Shown here: positions 26,104 to 35,801 of the stretch, piece after piece
Layout of the letters: each line of letters begins with the position of its first letter
Numbering within the stretch: the stretch's first letter is position 1
Assembly (NCBI RefSeq): GCF_001647085.1
Contig: NZ_CP015520.1
Location: forward strand, 1,384,219-1,448,218
Length of the DNA stretch: 64,000 nucleotides
Source of the DNA: Thermococcus piezophilus
Lineage (GTDB): Archaea > Methanobacteriota_B > Thermococci > Thermococcales > Thermococcaceae
Direction of reading: 5' to 3'
Notes under the pieces: model-generated
The model's input: only the letters and a program-made list of their open reading frames with translations
Database searches by the model: none
What the model was told of the DNA's origin: nothing
Made by a program: the position numbers and the translations under genes

Positions 26104-26616
26104 ATGAAGGCACCAATCTGTGAGGTGTGTTTGAAGACCGACGACATTCTGTGCCCGGCTGACGAGAAAAAACTTCAAGGGGGGGTTATCTCCGAGCTTG
26201 ACGTTACCGTTGCGAGACTCCTCTACAAGCTTATTGGCGACGTTGATATGGAGTTCAAGAGGGCCGTCGAGGCTGGAGACCTTATAATACTTATGGTCGG
26301 AGAGGGCGACGTACCGATAACCATTGGAAAGGGCGGCAAGAACATCAAGGCCCTCATGAGAGAGCTCGGAAAGAGGATAAGGGTCATCGAGAGCGTTGAA
26401 GTGAAGGGAACCGACGACGTCAAGAAGCTCGCCACTGACCTGCTCTACCCAGCGAGTGTCTTCGGTGTTAATATCGTCTACAAGCCTGGAGGAGGAACCT
26501 ACTACAAGGTCCTCGTCCCCGGCAGGGACAGAAAGAAGCTCCCAGAAAAGGCCGAGGTGCTCGAGAGCATACTCTCCCAGATAGTTGGAGAGGAAGTTAA
26601 AATGGACTTCATCTGA
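26104..26616 (+). CDS. KH-domain RNA-binding protein (NusA-like)
   Basis: A 170-residue protein. N-terminal knuckle with Cys (ICEVCLKTDDILC), then two KH-like units: the first has the GxxG loop in PITIGKGGKNIKAL, the second around 110-165 ends ESILSQIVGEEVKMDF. Archaeal proteins of this type resemble the KH part of NusA and probably bind RNA during transcription or translation. A TATA-like GGTTTTTAAAC lies at about 26032-26042 and GAGGTGAGGAG precedes the ATG. It is followed closely by aspS. Confidence 0.85.
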   Translation: MKAPICEVCLKTDDILCPADEKKLQGGVISELDVTVARLLYKLIGDVDMEFKRAVEAGDLIILMVGEGDVPITIGKGGKNIKALMRELGKRIRVIESVEVKGTDDVKKLATDLLYPASVFGVNIVYKPGGGTYYKVLVPGRDRKKLPEKAEVLESILSQIVGEEVKMDFI

Positions 26617-26644
26617 CTTCTTTTTTCTTATGGAGGTTGTGGAG

Positions 26645-27961
26645 ATGTACAGGACGCACTATTCGAGTCAGATAACCGAAGAGTTAAACGGTCAGAGGGT
26701 TAAAGTTGCCGGCTGGGTCTGGGAAGTTAAGGACCTCGGTGGAATAAAGTTCCTTTGGATAAGGGACAGAGAAGGTATAGTCCAGATAACCGCACCCAAG
26801 AAGAAGGTTGACCCTGAGATATTCAGGCTCATACCCAAGCTTAACAGTGAGGACGTAATAGCTGTTGAAGGCATCGTGAACTTTACGCCAAAGGCTAAAC
26901 TCGGCTTTGAAATCCTTCCCGAGAAGCTCGATGTCCTGAGCAGGGCCCAGAGCCCGCTCCCACTTGACCCGACGGGAAAAGTCAAGGCAGAGCTGGACAC
27001 TCGCCTTGACAACCGCTTTATGGACGTCAGAAGGCCGGAGGTAATGGCGATATTCAAGATACGCTCAAGCCTCTTCAATGCCGTCAGGAACTTCTTCCAC
27101 AGCGAGGGCTTTGTAGAAATCCACACGCCAAAGATAATAGCCACGGCAACGGAGGGCGGCACCGAGCTCTTCCCAATGAAGTACTTCGAGAAGGACGCCT
27201 TCCTCGCCCAGAGCCCGCAGCTCTACAAGCAGATAATGATGGCCAGTGGCCTCGACCGCGTTTATGAAATTGCCCCGATTTTCAGAGCCGAGGAACACAA
27301 CACAACGAGGCACCTCAACGAGGCCTGGAGCATAGATGCCGAGATAGCATTCATCGAGAACGAGGAGGAGGTAATGGAGCTCCTCGAAAGGCTCGTGGCT
27401 CACACCGTCAACTACATCCGCGAGCACAACGAAAAGGAGCTCCAGACCCTTGGCTTTGAGCTGGAGGAAGTCAAGATTCCATTCAGGCGCGTCACCTACG
27501 ATGATGCCCTTGAAATCCTAGCGGATCTTGGCAAGGAAATTCCCTGGGGCGAGGACATAGACACTGAAGGTGAGAGGCTCCTCGGAAAGTACATGCTCGA
27601 GAACGAGAACGCGCCGCTCTACTTCCTCTACCGCTATCCAAGCGAGGCCAAGCCATTCTACATAATGAAATATGATACTAAGCCAGAGATCTGCCGTGCC
27701 TTTGACTTTGAATACCGCGGTGTCGAGATAACCTCGGGCGGCCAGAGGGAGCACAGGGTAGATGTCCTCGTCGAGCAGATAAGGGAGAAGGGACTGAACC
27801 CGGAGAGCTTCGAGTTCTACCTCAAGGCCTTCCGCTACGGCATGCCACCACATGGAGGCTTCGGACTTGGAGCCGAGAGGCTCATCAAGCAGATGCTTGA
27901 CCTGAATAACATCAGGGAAGTTATACTCTTCCCGAGGGACAGGAGAAGGCTCACACCGTAA
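26645..27961 (+). CDS. aspS: Aspartyl-tRNA synthetase
   Basis: A 438-residue class II synthetase of the archaeal/eukaryotic type: OB-fold anticodon domain (residues 1-105, GQRVKVAGWVWEVKDLGG), catalytic core with motif 2 (IFRAEEHNTTRHLNEAW) and motif 3 (GFGLGAERLIKQML). The SQSPQ-like AQSPQLYKQ loop and ATATEGGTELFP flipping loop are present. Charges tRNA-Asp. Length equals the well-studied T. kodakarensis enzyme. Start at 26645 follows GGAGGTTGTGGAG; an earlier in-frame ATG at 26585 lies inside the previous gene. Confidence 0.98.
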   Translation: MYRTHYSSQITEELNGQRVKVAGWVWEVKDLGGIKFLWIRDREGIVQITAPKKKVDPEIFRLIPKLNSEDVIAVEGIVNFTPKAKLGFEILPEKLDVLSRAQSPLPLDPTGKVKAELDTRLDNRFMDVRRPEVMAIFKIRSSLFNAVRNFFHSEGFVEIHTPKIIATATEGGTELFPMKYFEKDAFLAQSPQLYKQIMMASGLDRVYEIAPIFRAEEHNTTRHLNEAWSIDAEIAFIENEEEVMELLERLVAHTVNYIREHNEKELQTLGFELEEVKIPFRRVTYDDALEILADLGKEIPWGEDIDTEGERLLGKYMLENENAPLYFLYRYPSEAKPFYIMKYDTKPEICRAFDFEYRGVEITSGGQREHRVDVLVEQIREKGLNPESFEFYLKAFRYGMPPHGGFGLGAERLIKQMLDLNNIREVILFPRDRRRLTP

Positions 27962-28021
27962 CGCCTTTATACTACCTTTTCCTTTTGGTGACTAGTTGAC
28001 TACTCTTTGGAGGTTTGAAAT

Positions 28022-30069
28022 ATGAAAAAAGCTATCACTTTAATCTTGTTGACTCTGCTGCTTCTCTCCCTGACACCAATGGTGCACTTAGTAAAATCCG
28101 CGACGGTGCCCGAGTACGCGAGCATCACAGGAGTCTCCCTGGGACTGAAAGACAAGGTAGTTCTGGGCCCCTTTGAGGTGCAGTTCATCGACGTTGATAT
28201 GTACTGGAGCAGGCTGAGCTTCCATGTCAACGGACCGGATGGTCCAAAGCTCTACGTTGTGGGGCAAGGCGAGTCGTTTGTTTATCCCGCGGCAGACAAC
28301 CAGTACCTCAACATTACTCTGACCTGGATCAGATCCGATACCAAGACCGCCCTCATCGAGATACAGTCCCCTCTCCAGAAGTTACTCTCTGGCCAGAAGC
28401 TCAACGTGGGTGACACAATAAACCTCCCCGAGGGCTTCCCACAGATAAGCATTAAACTCACCTCGACCTCGGACACACAGGCTACCTTCCTTGTGACTCT
28501 CCCGTACGGCGAGACCCAGACCCTCGTGATAACCGAGGGCTCTGGTGGAAGCGTTAGGTATAAGCTTGGTGATGTTTACTCCTACTCCAATTACGTTTAC
28601 ATTCACCTCTTAAACACCACAAGCGATGGTCCGGCGACAGTTGACATCTATGTCCCCAAGGTCGCCTCGACCGACTTCAAGATAGTGAGGGAAGGCGAGG
28701 AAGAAACCGCTCCAACGACAACCGTTGAGACGGTTCTCGTTTACAATGACCTCCTTTACGTCAACGAGAAGCTCCCGATAACCGTTGACAATGTTACCTA
28801 CTACGTCAAGCTTGTCTCAACGATTCCGGACGTTGCCAAAGTCGAGGTCTTCAAGGACGACAAGAGCCTTGGATCAATAATCCTTAGGGTTAACGACGAT
28901 GAGCCCAAGAACGTCCCCAACGCACCCATCAAACTTTCTGTTCAGAGCGTTGAGCCCGAGTATAAGAGGGCCATCATCAGGGTTTACGGTCCTGCTGGGG
29001 CCCACGTCATCCCTATACTCCGTCCTGCAAATCTCTTGGTCAAAATAGACGCGAGCCCCAAGGAGATGCTTCTTGGCGATGAGCTCGTGGTTGTCATAAA
29101 TGTCGAGAACCTCGGCAGGGGCGATGCTTACGATGTCAGTGTTGCGGCTCCAATACCAAACGACTTCGAGCTGATCAGCATGACGAAGACCTGGAGCCTC
29201 AAGACGTTCCCGGCCTTCACCAACATGCCTGCCCTCATCTACGTCCTTAAGCCGACAAAGGTGGGTGAGTTTGAAATTGGAAAGGCTGTTGTGACATTCT
29301 ACGACGACACAAGTATTGAAACCAATGAGGAGAAAACCATTTATTCCCCTGTTCTCACCGGCATTAAAGTGTATGGAATCCCCAAGATAGAGGTTAATGG
29401 GATGGCCTACAACGGAACCTGGGGCAACTACGTCACGGCAACGTTGGCGACACAGTCAGCGTCAAGTTCACCCTTAAAGCTACCGATGGGAACCCGGACT
29501 ATGAATTCATCCAGAATGCCACGCTCGTCCTCAGCCTGCCCAGCAGCGTCGATGGCCCAACTGAGGTTAATGTTGGAACCATAAAGGCGGGAGAGACCAA
29601 GACGGTTCAGGTGGATCTCAAAGTCCTCAAGGAGAACCTCACCAGCATAAAGGTAGTCCTCCTTTATGCAGACCCGCTCGGCGGGGAGCACAGAACCGAG
29701 TTCGGAAACCTCGTCACTATAAACAGCATCCCGCCGAAAGTTATCGTTAAGGAGGTCTCAGTTTATCCAAGCTCCGAGGAACTTCCGAAGTACATCGACC
29801 AGGTCCTCGCCAACATGAGCGATCCTGCTCCAGTCGCCGAAAAGATAGAGGCCATCGCCGCGAGGTACAACCCAACAACCAACATATGGAAAGGCGTTGG
29901 AATCGTCTTCATAATCCTGACTGCTGTCTTCGCGGGTCTGACATACAGGTACTGGAGTGAATCCGAGAAGCTCAGGGAGAAGCTTGAGAGAAAGAAGCAC
30001 AGGCGCCCAGGTGGACTTCCCAAGAAAGCTGAAGAAGAGCAGAAAAGCTCCGAGATAGTCGAGCTTTGA
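28022..30069 (+). pseudogene. Large secreted, C-terminally anchored protein with a frameshift
   Basis: From ATG at 28022 a signal peptide (MKKAITLILLTLLLLSL) leads into beta-rich repeats with CARDB-like segments (EMLLGDELVVVINVENLGRGD) up to about 29440, where the frame runs off into unlike sequence and stops at 29584. The -1 frame resumes at once with GDTVSVKFTLKATDGNP and continues to 30069, ending in a membrane helix (VGIVFIILTAVFAGLTY) and a basic tail. Adding one A in GGCAACG near 29440 gives a single 682-residue S-layer-type or substrate-anchoring surface protein. Intact otherwise, so a sequence error is quite possible. Confidence 0.75.
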
Positions 30070-30128
30070 GCTTTTTTCCTCTCCTTAAATTTATAAACCC
30101 CCCTTTTTCACTCTTCACGGGAGGGGAG

Positions 30129-30485
30129 ATGTTCAGGTACAAGCAGGTCATGGTCATAAGGAATGATTTGAAGATTAGTAAAGGCAAGTTGGCCGTCCAG
30201 GTGGCACATGGAGCCGTAACCGCGGCGATAAAGGCGCAAAAAGAGAAGCCAGAGTGGTTCAAAAACTGGTTCCATGAGGGACAAAAGAAAGTCGTTGTTA
30301 AAGCAGAAAACGAGAGGGAGCTCTTCGAGCTGAAGGCCCACGCAGAGAAGCTCGGTATTCCAACGGCCCTCATACGCGACGCGGGCCTGACCGAGATAGC
30401 GCCCGGAACGATAACATGTCTCGCGGTCGGCCCTGCCCCAGAGGAGCTCGTGGACAAGGTTACTGGACGTCTGAAGCTGGTGTGA
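30129..30485 (+). CDS. pth2: Peptidyl-tRNA hydrolase, archaeal type (Pth2)
   Basis: A 118-residue Pth2: MFRYKQVMVIRNDLKISKGK, then KLAVQVAHGAVTAA with the conserved Lys and His, and the C-terminal DAGLTEIAPGTITCLAVGP. It recycles peptidyl-tRNA dropped from ribosomes. Start at 30129 is preceded by GGGAGGGGAG; the longer frame from 30066 adds unrelated residues upstream of this site. Cotranscribed with truD, which starts three bases after the stop. Confidence 0.96.
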   Translation: MFRYKQVMVIRNDLKISKGKLAVQVAHGAVTAAIKAQKEKPEWFKNWFHEGQKKVVVKAENERELFELKAHAEKLGIPTALIRDAGLTEIAPGTITCLAVGPAPEELVDKVTGRLKLV

Positions 30486-30488
30486 GAG

Positions 30489-31739
30489 ATGGACTACCGC
30501 GAGTTCTTCTCCCAGTTTAAGTATTTGAGCGAAAAGCCCGGCATAGGCGGGAGAATTAAAGTTGAGCCCGGGGAATTTATCGTTAGGGAGGAGCCTCTGC
30601 CGAGCATCTTCGAGGGAAAAAAGCATGCTATCTTACTCCTCAAGAAGCGAAACTGGGATACCATGGCAGCCATAAAGGAGATAGCCAAGCGCGCGGGGAT
30701 TTCTCATAGGGAGATAGGTTTCGCCGGGACAAAGGACAGGCACGCGGTAACCTACCAGTACATCAGCGTGCCGGGGGAGGCCAAGGAAAAGGTTGAGGCC
30801 GTTCAAATCAGGGATGTAGAGTTAAAGTTCATCGGCTACGGAAAACCTTTAAAGCTCGGCCATTTGCTCGGCAACCGCTTCAAGATAACCGTCAGGGATG
30901 TGGATGGGGGCGCCTTTGAGAGGACGAAGGAGATAGTGAGGGAGCTTCGGTCTAAGGGCGGTTTCCCCAACTACTTCGGCTACCAGCGCTTCGGCGAGAG
31001 GCGCGTTACGAACCACCTGATTGGGAAGCTCCTCATGAAGGGCGACTTTGGGGGCGCTGCGAGGCTTTTCCTGGGGGCCCATGGGGGAAACATGGAGGGG
31101 GACGAGGCGAGGAAAACCTTCTGGGAAACGGGGGACGTTAACAGGGCTCTGGAGGAGTTCCCAAAGTTTCTCCGCTATGAGCGGGCGATGCTGTACAGGT
31201 ACCGAGAGACCGGCAGCTGGAGAAAGGCATTTCTCTCGCTTCCGTTGCCCATAATGCGCATCTTCATCCACGCCTATCAGTCTTACCTCTTCAACCTCTA
31301 CATCTCGCGCCGCATCGAGGAGGGCCTGCCGCTTAACGAGGCCCTTGTGGGTGATATCGTCATCCAGGTCAAGGGAGGAGTACCTTACCGCGATAGAACC
31401 TACCGCGTGACTGAGACTAACATCGGGTTCGTCAATGAGAAAATCCACAAGGGTCAGGCGATGGTCTCGGGCCCTCTCTTCGGCTTCGCCATGAGGCGCG
31501 CCAGGGGTATTCCTGGAAGACTTGAGGAAGAGCTGCTCGATGCCGAGGGTATAACACTGGACGACTTCAAAAGGCTCCCAAAACCCATGGCCGAGCCCGG
31601 TGGCAGGAGAGAACTTCTCATAAGGCCCCTCGGCCTAACCTACGGCTATGTCTCAGGCGTAGGAATGTGCTTCCGCTTTTTCCTGCCCAAGGGGGTTTAC
31701 GCCACGAGTGTCCTGAGGGAGATAATGAAAGATCATTAG
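30489..31739 (+). CDS. truD: tRNA pseudouridine(13) synthase TruD
   Basis: A 416-residue TruD with the catalytic Asp83 in [14 protein letters not shown], the conserved [11 protein letters not shown] and the long TRUD insertion domain (about 165-330). It makes pseudouridine in tRNA and, in archaea, probably further tRNA sites. C-terminal [19 protein letters not shown] is intact. Translation appears coupled to pth2. Confidence 0.96.
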   Translation: MDYREFFSQFKYLSEKPGIGGRIKVEPGEFIVREEPLPSIFEGKKHAILLLKKRNWDTMAAIKEIAKRAGISHREIGFAGTKDRHAVTYQYISVPGEAKEKVEAVQIRDVELKFIGYGKPLKLGHLLGNRFKITVRDVDGGAFERTKEIVRELRSKGGFPNYFGYQRFGERRVTNHLIGKLLMKGDFGGAARLFLGAHGGNMEGDEARKTFWETGDVNRALEEFPKFLRYERAMLYRYRETGSWRKAFLSLPLPIMRIFIHAYQSYLFNLYISRRIEEGLPLNEALVGDIVIQVKGGVPYRDRTYRVTETNIGFVNEKIHKGQAMVSGPLFGFAMRRARGIPGRLEEELLDAEGITLDDFKRLPKPMAEPGGRRELLIRPLGLTYGYVSGVGMCFRFFLPKGVYATSVLREIMKDH

Positions 31740-31803
31740 CCACCACGAGAATGGGAAGAAACCCTTTTATCTGTGGCCGTTGAGTGGCCTTAGGGTGAAG
31801 AGA

Positions 31804-32514
31804 ATGATTAAAGCTATATCTCTCGACATAGACGGCACGATAACCTATCCCGACAGGCGGCTCCACGAGGATGCTCTAAAGGCCATAAGGCTCGCTGAGA
31901 GCCTCGGTGTTCCTGTCATGCTCGTCACGGGCAATTCTATACCATTCGCTGAGGCGATGGCAATAATGATAGGAACCACTGGACCAGTCGTGGCCGAGGA
32001 TGGCGGTGCCCTCTCAGTAAAGGACGGCCGTTTGAGAAAGAGGATATACCTCACAACGATGGACGAGGAGTGGATCCTCTGGAGCGAGATAAAAAGGCGC
32101 TATCCCGAGGCCGTTCTCAGCTTCTCAATGCCTGAAAGAAAGGCGGGTCTCGTGGTAATGCGCACAATTCCCGTCGAGAAAGTTAGAGAGCTCATAGAAG
32201 AGCTGGGACTCAACTTGATAGCTGTTGACTCCGGCTTTGCCATACACATCAAAAAGCCCTGGATAAACAAGGGGACGGGCATAGAGAAGGCCTGCGAGAT
32301 TCTCGGCATAAGCCCGAAAGAGGTTGCTCACGTTGGCGACGGTGAGAACGACCTCGATGCCTTCCGCGTTGTTGGCTACCGCGTGGCTGTTGGACAGGCC
32401 CCGGAGACACTGAAAGCTGAAGCCGACTACGTGACGCGGGCGACTTACGGCGAGGGAGGGGCGGAGGGAATAGTACATATCCTCCGGAAGTTCGGGTACC
32501 TCGCGAAGGAATAG
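31804..32514 (+). CDS. pgp: Phosphoglycolate phosphatase, archaeal HAD type
   Basis: A 236-residue HAD IIB hydrolase: motif [16 protein letters not shown], motif II LVTGNS, Lys in [11 protein letters not shown] and motif [14 protein letters not shown]. This matches archaeal phosphoglycolate phosphatase (TA0175 type), which clears 2-phosphoglycolate; other sugar phosphates are possible substrates. The start at 31804 follows GGGTGAAG; CCCTTTTATC near 31762 may be the TATA box. Confidence 0.92.
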   Translation: MIKAISLDIDGTITYPDRRLHEDALKAIRLAESLGVPVMLVTGNSIPFAEAMAIMIGTTGPVVAEDGGALSVKDGRLRKRIYLTTMDEEWILWSEIKRRYPEAVLSFSMPERKAGLVVMRTIPVEKVRELIEELGLNLIAVDSGFAIHIKKPWINKGTGIEKACEILGISPKEVAHVGDGENDLDAFRVVGYRVAVGQAPETLKAEADYVTRATYGEGGAEGIVHILRKFGYLAKE

Positions 32515-32524
32515 AGGGGAGCTT

Positions 32525-33439
32525 ATGGCTATGGTCTCGACCCTGAACGTGCGGATTGCGACGCTTGAAGACGTGGCTGGAATAGTTGGTGTCCACCGAT
32601 CCGGAATTGAGCGGTGGCTTAAACGAGAAGACGGGAGGGTTGAGGAGGCTCACTATAAGGAGCTGAGCGTAAGGGAGCGCTATCTCTCCGGCAGCCCCTG
32701 GGTGAGCATCGAGAGCTGTGTGGTTCACATAAACAATCTCCTTCTTGAGGGGCAGATTGCAGTGGCGGCTGAAGTAGATGGGAGGATCGTTAGCGAGGCC
32801 GAACTTCTGATAAGCGAAGAACCCGTGCATGGAGAGATTATCAAAATAGCACACCTCAATGTTATCGAAGTTCACAGGGAATTCGGGGACGTGGAGTTGG
32901 ACGGGCAATAGTGGAGTTCTTGGAGGAACTTGCTCTGAGAGGGATGCAGACTTTTCACCGCAACTCCCGATCCAAGCGCTGTCGGATTCTACAAGAAAAT
33001 AGGCGTTTCAGAGGTCGTCTATAGGGCCGGCATCGCCGAGTTCGATACTTCAAAGTTTCCTGAACCTCCAAAAGATCCTGAAACATTCGAGTTCTCCTGG
33101 GACGACGTAAAGGCCCTCGAAATGGTCGCGGGGAGATTCCAGAGCTCGTGCCACTACTGGTTCGTTTCCTTCAGGGACAGGATAGCCGGTGTGGACGGCG
33201 TTATACATTTCGAGAGCGGAATGCTCGGTGAGTTCTACTACGTGCTCAGGGAATTGCCCTCTGGCGATGGGGGCACGCTGTTCCTGTGGGGCAAGCGGGA
33301 AGACCTTCCCCTTACCCCAGGACGGGCAAAGGAGATCGGATTCAAAAAGGTTCGCACCGTCGTTGACGAAACCCTTTTGAGGGAACTCAAGCCCAGTGTC
33401 CTTGGCGAAAACATAATACTCGGCAGGCATATCCAATAG
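32525..33439 (+). pseudogene. Tandem GNAT-type acetyltransferase with two indels
   Basis: From ATG at 32525 the frame encodes an acetyltransferase N terminus (LNVRIATLEDVAGIVGVH) to VIEVHREF, then goes out of frame at about 32883 and stops at 32909-32911. Inserting one base there recovers RGRGVGRAIVEFLEELAL, the GNAT acetyl-CoA loop; a compensating shift about 55 bases later returns to the first frame (LFTATPDPSAVGFYKKIGV) and on to 33439. The C-terminal half looks like a second GNAT-like unit. Total about 304 codons. Two opposite indels so close together are odd for simple decay; sequence error is possible. It starts just after pgp. Confidence 0.75.
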
Positions 33440-33453
33440 GGTAAGGAAATGGA

Positions 33454-34602
33454 TCATTCCCTTAAGAACTCAAAAGCCAGAGCGACCTCCATTGCAGTTC
33501 CGAGGTGCAGAACTTCTTCATCGACGTCGAACTTGGGATGGTGGTGGGGATGGACGATTCCCTTCTCCTCGTTCCTTATGCCAAGGGCCAAAAACACCCC
33601 GGGAACCTTCTGGAGATAGAAGGAGAAGTCCTCTGCGCCCATCGTCGGCTTGACCTTGCCCCACATAAGGCCGTATTTATCTGCCACTTTCCTCGCGAAG
33701 TCTGCCATTCTCTTATCGTTCACCGTCGGCGGCGTTAGCTCCTCAATGTCGAGCTCGTATGAAGCGCCGTGGGCCTTCGTTACACCCTCAAATATCTCCT
33801 TCATTCTCCTCACTATTAGCTCGCCCACCCCTGGCTTGAAGAACCTTATCGTTCCTTTAAGCTTGACCTCCTCGGGAATCACGTTGAATGCCGTCCCGCC
33901 GCAGATGGAGGTAACGCTGATGACGCCACTCTCTATTGGGTCAATGTTCCTGCTCCCTATGGTCTGGAGGGCCAGTATGGTTTCCGCAGCTATTGGAATT
34001 GGGTCGATAGTCTCGTGAGGCGAGGCACCGTGACCGCCCCTGCCCTTAATCAGGGCATTGAATATTCCAGCTCCAGCCAGGAATGGGCCATCGCGTATTC
34101 CTATAACTCCGCTCGGCAGGTCCATCCAGACATGGAAGCCGAAGATTGCATCTACTCCCTCCAGAGCTCCGCCTTCGATCATCTTCAATGCTCCGTTTCC
34201 GCCTTCCTCAGCCGGCTGGAAGATGAGCCTGACCCTTCCATTGAGCTCTTCACTGTGCTCGGCTATTATCTTGGCCGCTCCGAGGAGCATGGCGGTATGT
34301 GCATCGTGTCCGCAAGCGTGCATCTTGCCTGGAATCTTCGACTTGTAGGGAATGTTGTTCTCTTCCTGGACCGGCAGAGCGTCCATATCCGCGCGGAGGG
34401 CTATCGTTCTTTCACCCACCCCTATGTCTGCTATGATGCCAGTGCCGACGCGCTTTATCTTGTAGCCCCACTCGCGCAGGTGCTCCTTAACTATCTTGGA
34501 GGTTCTCTTCTCCTCGTACTTGAGCTCTGGGTACATGTGGAAGTCTCTTCTCCACGCGATTATCTCCTCCTTAATCTTGAGGGCTTCTTCAACTGGGCTC
34601 AT
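33454..34602 (-). CDS. M20-family metallopeptidase/amidohydrolase
   Basis: A 382-residue zinc amidohydrolase: ADMDALPVQEENN, MHACGHDAHTAMLLG, FQPAEEGGNGA and the dimerisation lid (about 180-290, GRGGHGASPHETIDPI). This matches the carboxypeptidase/N-acyl-amino-acid amidohydrolase/hippurate hydrolase group; Thermococcus/Sulfolobus enzymes of this type remove C-terminal residues or acyl groups from amino acids. Exact substrate unknown. Start at 34602 follows GGTGATAGC; the longer frame to 34656 is not needed. Convergent with the GNAT gene. Confidence 0.92.
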   Translation of the reverse strand: MSPVEEALKIKEEIIAWRRDFHMYPELKYEEKRTSKIVKEHLREWGYKIKRVGTGIIADIGVGERTIALRADMDALPVQEENNIPYKSKIPGKMHACGHDAHTAMLLGAAKIIAEHSEELNGRVRLIFQPAEEGGNGALKMIEGGALEGVDAIFGFHVWMDLPSGVIGIRDGPFLAGAGIFNALIKGRGGHGASPHETIDPIPIAAETILALQTIGSRNIDPIESGVISVTSICGGTAFNVIPEEVKLKGTIRFFKPGVGELIVRRMKEIFEGVTKAHGASYELDIEELTPPTVNDKRMADFARKVADKYGLMWGKVKPTMGAEDFSFYLQKVPGVFLALGIRNEEKGIVHPHHHPKFDVDEEVLHLGTAMEVALAFEFLRE

Positions 34603-34668
34603 GCTATCACCATCATTAATCCCGCCAAGCCCCCATATTAGCTTTTCGATGCTCATCTGAAAAGACCA

Positions 34669-34682
34669 AAAAATTTATAAAT
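34669..34682. promoter_or_regulatory. Palindromic TATA box, tRNA-Ala/Val and possibly the M20 gene
   Basis: AAAAAATTTATAAATCC includes the palindrome ATTTATAAAT, so it could be read by TBP in either direction. Rightward it lies about 40 nt before tRNA-Ala; leftward about 70 nt before the M20 start. The A-rich BRE lies on the left side, favouring rightward use. Confidence 0.6.
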
Positions 34683-34718
34683 CCACCTTGGTAGGTGATT
34701 ACGGCGTCGGTGGGAAGT

Positions 34719-34795
<77 letters not shown>

Positions 34796-34805
34796 TCCTT
34801 GGGTT

Positions 34806-34883
34806 GGGCCCGTGGTCTAGACTGGTTATGACGCCACCCTGACAAGGTGGAGGTCCGGGGTTCGAATCCCCGCGGGCCCACCA
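34806..34883 (+). tRNA. tRNA-Val (anticodon GAC)
   Basis: Acceptor GGGCCCG/CGGGCCC, anticodon stem CCACC/GGTGG around loop CTGACAA, T arm CCGGGG TTCGAAT CCCC-G type, discriminator A and encoded CCA at 34881-34883. No intron. The inverted-repeat element at 34892 begins eight bases after its end. Confidence 0.97.
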
Positions 34884-34891
34884 TAACAACC

Positions 34892-35446
34892 CTTTGCTTC
34901 GCAAAGCGCTGGCGGAAGATTGTGTGCTTCTCTAAAAGTTTTCGAGTTTTAGTTAGAGTTTGCGTTTCACTAGCTCCTTTTTCAGGGTTTCACTTTCAAA
35001 AAGCGCCCTTTGGGCGCTGAAATAAGATGTGAAACCTTTTTACCCGCTCATCTTCGAACAAACTCTAGTTAGAAAAGCCCTTGGTAGTGCACGACTGTTC
35101 TCGGGCAATTGTGAAGAAGGGCACTCTTTGGTCAAGCTTTTTCTAAAAGCTTGTTCGCCTGCGCGACGTCGAGCAAAGCTCGACGCGAGGGATGATAGTC
35201 CCGTAGAGTTTCATCAAAGTTAGTATGTCGCTTTTGGAATTGCTAATTCTTAGAAGTAGTTTCTACAATCAAAGACTATTGCAGTCAATACGGCGCCCGA
35301 AGGATGTCAAAATAAAAATGAAACCCTACAACTTGCCGTTTATATTGATAAACTCGTTGAGGAGTGCCGTATTAGAGTTGCACGCTGTTCTGATTTTATG
35401 TTGTATGAGCAGTAAAAACTTTCCGCCAGCGCTTGCCGAAGGCAAG
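34892..35446. repeat. 555-bp element bounded by hairpin-bearing inverted repeats
   Basis: The left end (34892-34917) is the hairpin CTTTGCttcGCAAAG followed by CGCTGGCGGAA. The right end (35421-35446), read on the other strand, is the hairpin CTTGCCttcGGCAAG followed by the same CGCTGGCGGAA. The ends match at 22 of 26 positions and the four differences are paired so both hairpins keep full stems. Inside are further inverted repeats: TAGAGTTTG/CAAACTCTA (34954, 35059), GGTTTCAC/GTGAAACC (34986, 35029) around AGCGCCCtttGGGCGCT (35002-35018), CAAGCTTTTtctAAAAGCTTG (35133-35153) and GTCGAGCaaaGCTCGAC (35168-35184). No intact gene is inside; a fragment ending LAVYIDKLVEECRIR (about 35260-35416) looks coding-like. 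Its place beside a tRNA suggests a MITE-like or other mobile remnant, or a structured RNA. Confidence 0.7.
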
Positions 35447-35460
35447 GCTGATGGGATAAG

Positions 35461-35469
35461 GTTTATAAG
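35461..35469 (+). promoter_or_regulatory. Promoter of the DUF357-DUF555 genes
   Basis: GGTTTATAAG preceded by GGGATAA forms a BRE/TATA element about 40 nt before the GTG start at 35502. It lies just outside the right inverted repeat of the upstream element. Confidence 0.6.
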
Positions 35470-35501
35470 ATTCCTCCCTTACCAACCGTGAGGCGAGACC
35501 G

Positions 35502-35789
35502 GTGGAGCGAGAGATAACCGAGGAAAAGCTCCGGAGGTATTTTAGAATCACCGAGGAGGCCCTTAGGACGCTTGAAATAGCCGTCCACCAGAAGAGCCTC
35601 CTGAGGAGCGTTGCGGACGACTTTTTGACTATGGCGAAGAGCTATTTTGAGGACGCTAAATACTACTACGAGAAAGGCGACTACGTGACGGCTTTTGCCG
35701 CCCTCAACTACGCACATGGCTTTATCGACGCTGGGGTGAGGCTTGGAGTCTTCAAGGGGGAAAATGACAGACTGTTTGCTTTTGGTTGA
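35502..35789 (+). CDS. DUF357 protein
   Basis: A 95-residue all-helical protein ([57 protein letters not shown]) of the DUF357 family, a two- to four-helix bundle resembling HEPN-like folds, found across euryarchaea. Function unknown. The start is GTG at 35502, with GTGAGGCGAG upstream; no nearer ATG is in frame. It is followed by DUF555 with a 12-base gap, a constant pair in related genomes as far as I recall. Confidence 0.85.
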   Translation: MEREITEEKLRRYFRITEEALRTLEIAVHQKSLLRSVADDFLTMAKSYFEDAKYYYEKGDYVTAFAALNYAHGFIDAGVRLGVFKGENDRLFAFG

Positions 35790-35801
35790 GAGGTGGGAGC
35801 A

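Noticed and set aside
35225-35491. 88-codon plus-strand frame across the right end of the inverted-repeat element
   Set aside because: It runs through the terminal hairpin and past the next promoter, has no ribosome site, and a different frame in the same stretch looks more coding-like.
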